A stretch of DNA of 6,073 nt, taken from contig JANWIU010000146.1 in NCBI GenBank assembly GCA_025449725.1, positions 1 to 6,073 on the forward strand, read 5' to 3'. The translations under genes were made by a program, and so were the position numbers. The notes under the pieces are model-generated. The model searched no databases. It worked only from the letters and a program-made list of their open reading frames with translations, and had not been told where the DNA came from. This DNA is from Pseudobdellovibrio sp. Its GTDB lineage: Bacteria; Bdellovibrionota; Bdellovibrionia; Bdellovibrionales; Bdellovibrionaceae. This document shows, piece by piece, positions 4,629 to 6,073 of the stretch (position 1 is the first letter of the stretch; every line of letters starts with the position of its first letter).

Positions 4629-5315
4629 TTATATTGAACGAAGCAGCTGTTCGCTAAGCTGCTTTTTGAATTGTTCGCGATTTATTTTTTTGTTGGTCAG
4701 TTGTTCCAGGCTGACCATTGTAGAAGATTTAAAACCACAGGGGTTAAGTCCTAAAAATGCTTCCGGATCATAATCCAAATTAATTGCAGCGCCATGATAA
4801 GTTGTCCATTTTTTTACGGCTATACCCAGTGACGCCAGTTTTTTTTGTCCGACCCAAACGCCGGTTTCATCTGTTGTATCACTGGCACCTTCAAGTTTTT
4901 GGGCTGTTTTGCCAACGGATTCAATTCCGTGAATTTTTAATGTTTCAATAATGGCTGATTCAAACTCGCGCAAGTAGCCGCGGATTTCTTGTGGGCTGCG
5001 GTTATGGCGGGATTTCTTTAAATTTAAAATTGGATAAATCACCAGTTGAGAAGGGCCATGGTAAGTGGCGCGGCCGCCTCTGGAAACCTCCACTACAGGG
5101 CCTTTCCAGGCAAAGACATCGGCGGGTTGCGTTTGCCGTCCGGTAGTAACGACCGGAGAGTGAGTGCAGTAAACAATGTAGCCCGGGTGATTTTCATCAG
5201 CCGCAACTTCTTCAACAAGCTGTAGCTGCTTCGTTACGGCGTCTTCGTATGCGATCAATCCCCAGTCTACAATTTTAGGAGCTGCAGTTGGGGTATTGGT
5301 TTTAGTTTCAGGCAT
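4629..5315 (-). CDS. lipB: Octanoyl-[acyl-carrier-protein]:protein N-octanoyltransferase LipB
   Basis: LipB moves octanoate from octanoyl-ACP to the target lysine of lipoyl domains (E2 subunits, GcvH), the first step of lipoate synthesis; LipA then inserts sulfur. The 228-residue protein has all family blocks: Ser-Arg-Gly-Gly-Arg-Ala-Thr-Tyr-His-Gly-Pro (78-88) with Gln-Leu-Val-x-Tyr-Pro, the Lys159 block Gln-Lys-Lys-Leu-Ala-Ser-Leu-Gly, Thr-Tyr-His174-Gly, and Asn-Pro-Cys193-Gly-Phe. The catalytic Lys-Cys spacing of 34 equals that of E. coli LipB (Lys135/Cys169). The N-terminus has a short polar extension of about 14 residues. ATG 5315-5313 overlaps the end of lpd by 8 bases and has no clear Shine-Dalgarno, so translational coupling to lpd is likely. 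The TAA directly abuts the stop of the convergent upstream gene. Confidence 0.96.
   Translation of the reverse strand: MPETKTNTPTAAPKIVDWGLIAYEDAVTKQLQLVEEVAADENHPGYIVYCTHSPVVTTGRQTQPADVFAWKGPVVEVSRGGRATYHGPSQLVIYPILNLKKSRHNRSPQEIRGYLREFESAIIETLKIHGIESVGKTAQKLEGASDTTDETGVWVGQKKLASLGIAVKKWTTYHGAAINLDYDPEAFLGLNPCGFKSSTMVSLEQLTNKKINREQFKKQLSEQLLRSI
4641..4667 (+). terminator. Intrinsic terminator of the DUF3298-like gene, inside lipB
   Basis: AAGCAGC (4641-4647) pairs perfectly with GCTGCTT (4658-4664) around a 10-base loop. A run of five T (4663-4667) partly overlaps the stem's right arm. It lies 12 bases after the stop of the plus-strand gene. On the minus strand the same bases encode lipB residues about 217-225, and no T run follows there, so it should act only on plus-strand transcripts. 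Confidence 0.7.
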
Positions 5316-6073
5316 GAGTTGATTTATTTGCGCCGCCTAAAGGTTTTTGAATAATGTGAATCGCATGGCCTAACGTTGCTTCAGCAGCTTCCATCATTGT
5401 TTCACCGAGAGTCGGATGCGGGTGAATTGAAAGCGCCAGATCTTCAATACGGGCACCCATTTCAATTGCCAGTACGGCTTCTGAAATAAGATTAGAAGCC
5501 TCAGGGCCCACGATGTGAACGCCTAAAAGGACATGCGTCTTTTTATCAGCGATCATTTTTACAAAACCATCTGTCTCGCTCATGCTGACAGCGCGACCGT
5601 TAGCTGCGAATGGAAATTTTGCGATCAATAAATCAGTGTGACCTTGAGCACGGCATTCAGCTTCTGTCATACCTGCTGCTGCGATTTCAGGGTCTGTAAA
5701 GACGACGGCAGGCACTGTCTTCGCATCATAAACGCGGTTCACTCCAGAGATGATCTCTGCCACCATTACACCTTCATGCGAAGCTTTGTGCGCCAACATC
5801 GGCTGGCCACAGATATCGCCAATGGCAAATATATGAGGAATATTGGTTCTGCGTTTTGCATCAACAGTAACGAATCCGCGTTGATCAACATTGATTCCTG
5901 CTGCTTTTAAATTCGCCTGGTCACCGTTCGGACGGCGGCCAACAGTTACTAAAATCTTGTCAGCTTTAAAGACTTCATCTTTACCGTTAATCTCTGCAGT
6001 GACTTCGTAGCCGTCTTTGGTTTTCTTTTGACCTTTTGCTTTAGCGCCATATTTCACAACAACGCCGGCTTTA
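5308..6073 (-). CDS. lpd: Dihydrolipoamide dehydrogenase (E3), C-terminal 254 residues; 5' end beyond right edge
   Basis: E3 is the FAD enzyme that re-oxidises dihydrolipoyl groups of pyruvate and 2-oxoglutarate dehydrogenase complexes with NAD+. The visible part starts inside the NAD domain and contains Val-Thr-Val-Gly-Arg-Arg-Pro-Asn (fragment residues 42-49). Next come Phe-Ala-Ile-Gly-Asp (82-86), which contacts FAD, and the dimerisation domain with Phe-Thr-Asp-Pro-Glu. It ends with the active-site motif His-Pro-His-Pro-Thr-Leu-Gly-Glu (217-224), where His219 and Glu224 form the catalytic dyad from the partner subunit. The redox Cys pair and the FAD-binding Rossmann part lie outside the window. 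The frame continues without a stop to 6073, so the GTG at 6057 is internal and not a start. The C-terminus carries a polar tail of about 10 residues. The TGA overlaps the lipB start, giving an lpd-lipB operon; genes for E1/E2 may lie upstream beyond the edge. Confidence 0.96.
   Translation of the reverse strand, partial: KAGVVVKYGAKAKGQKKTKDGYEVTAEINGKDEVFKADKILVTVGRRPNGDQANLKAAGINVDQRGFVTVDAKRRTNIPHIFAIGDICGQPMLAHKASHEGVMVAEIISGVNRVYDAKTVPAVVFTDPEIAAAGMTEAECRAQGHTDLLIAKFPFAANGRAVSMSETDGFVKMIADKKTHVLLGVHIVGPEASNLISEAVLAIEMGARIEDLALSIHPHPTLGETMMEAAEATLGHAIHIIQKPLGGANKSTHA

Noticed and set aside
5638..5910. Plus-strand open frame of 90 codons inside lpd
   Set aside because: It is antisense to strongly conserved E3 coding sequence and is a by-product of lpd codon use.
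6055..6057. GTG as the start of a shorter Lpd protein
   Set aside because: The frame stays open to the window edge, and a protein starting here would lack the FAD-binding and redox-cysteine parts. It is an internal Val codon.

Overview
The window reads as a stretch of ordinary bacterial chromosome of moderate GC content. It has compact genes, Shine-Dalgarno sequences of the GGAGG/GAGG type, and non-ATG starts. The gene mix points to a Gram-negative, motile or predatory type of bacterium: a TonB/TolA-like envelope protein, a PilZ c-di-GMP receptor, a PIN-PhoH ATPase, a MaoC hydratase, and lipoate/E3 genes of the 2-oxoacid dehydrogenases. Protein style makes a Bdellovibrio relative (Bdellovibrionota) my best guess, but this is inference from memory; no rRNA or marker gene proves it. 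No phage, transposase, CRISPR or clear defence system is visible.

Layout. Positions 738-1 (minus) hold a TonB/TolA-like protein that starts at GTG and runs off the left edge. A 104-base divergent spacer with a perfect 13-base palindrome and candidate promoters on both strands separates it from a PilZ gene (843-1346, plus). A 14-bp perfect hairpin without a T tract lies between pilZ and a PIN-PhoH gene (best start TTG 1456, ending 2775). A MaoC-type hydratase (2784-3215) follows 8 bases later, so phoH and maoC very likely share a transcript. A small 94-residue protein (3533-3249, minus) converges on maoC. It looks like the helical N-terminal domain of HNH-endonuclease-type proteins without the nuclease. 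A 339-base gene-free stretch (3534-3872) holds palindromes, a T-rich hairpin and the promoter of the next gene. That gene is a secreted DUF3298/RsiV-like protein (3873-4628, plus). It converges on lipB (5315-4629, minus) with stop codons back to back, and its probable intrinsic terminator lies inside the lipB coding sequence. Dihydrolipoamide dehydrogenase (lpd, minus) ends at 5308, overlaps the lipB start by 8 bases and runs off the right edge.

How they work together. lpd and lipB form a functional pair: LipB places the octanoyl group used to make lipoyl-E2, and Lpd re-oxidises dihydrolipoyl-E2. PilZ and PIN-PhoH suggest signalling and RNA metabolism, but their adjacency does not prove a common process. 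No clearly new multi-gene system is evident. The best leads are the pilZ-phoH hairpin, the orphan 94-residue domain protein and the terminator embedded in lipB.
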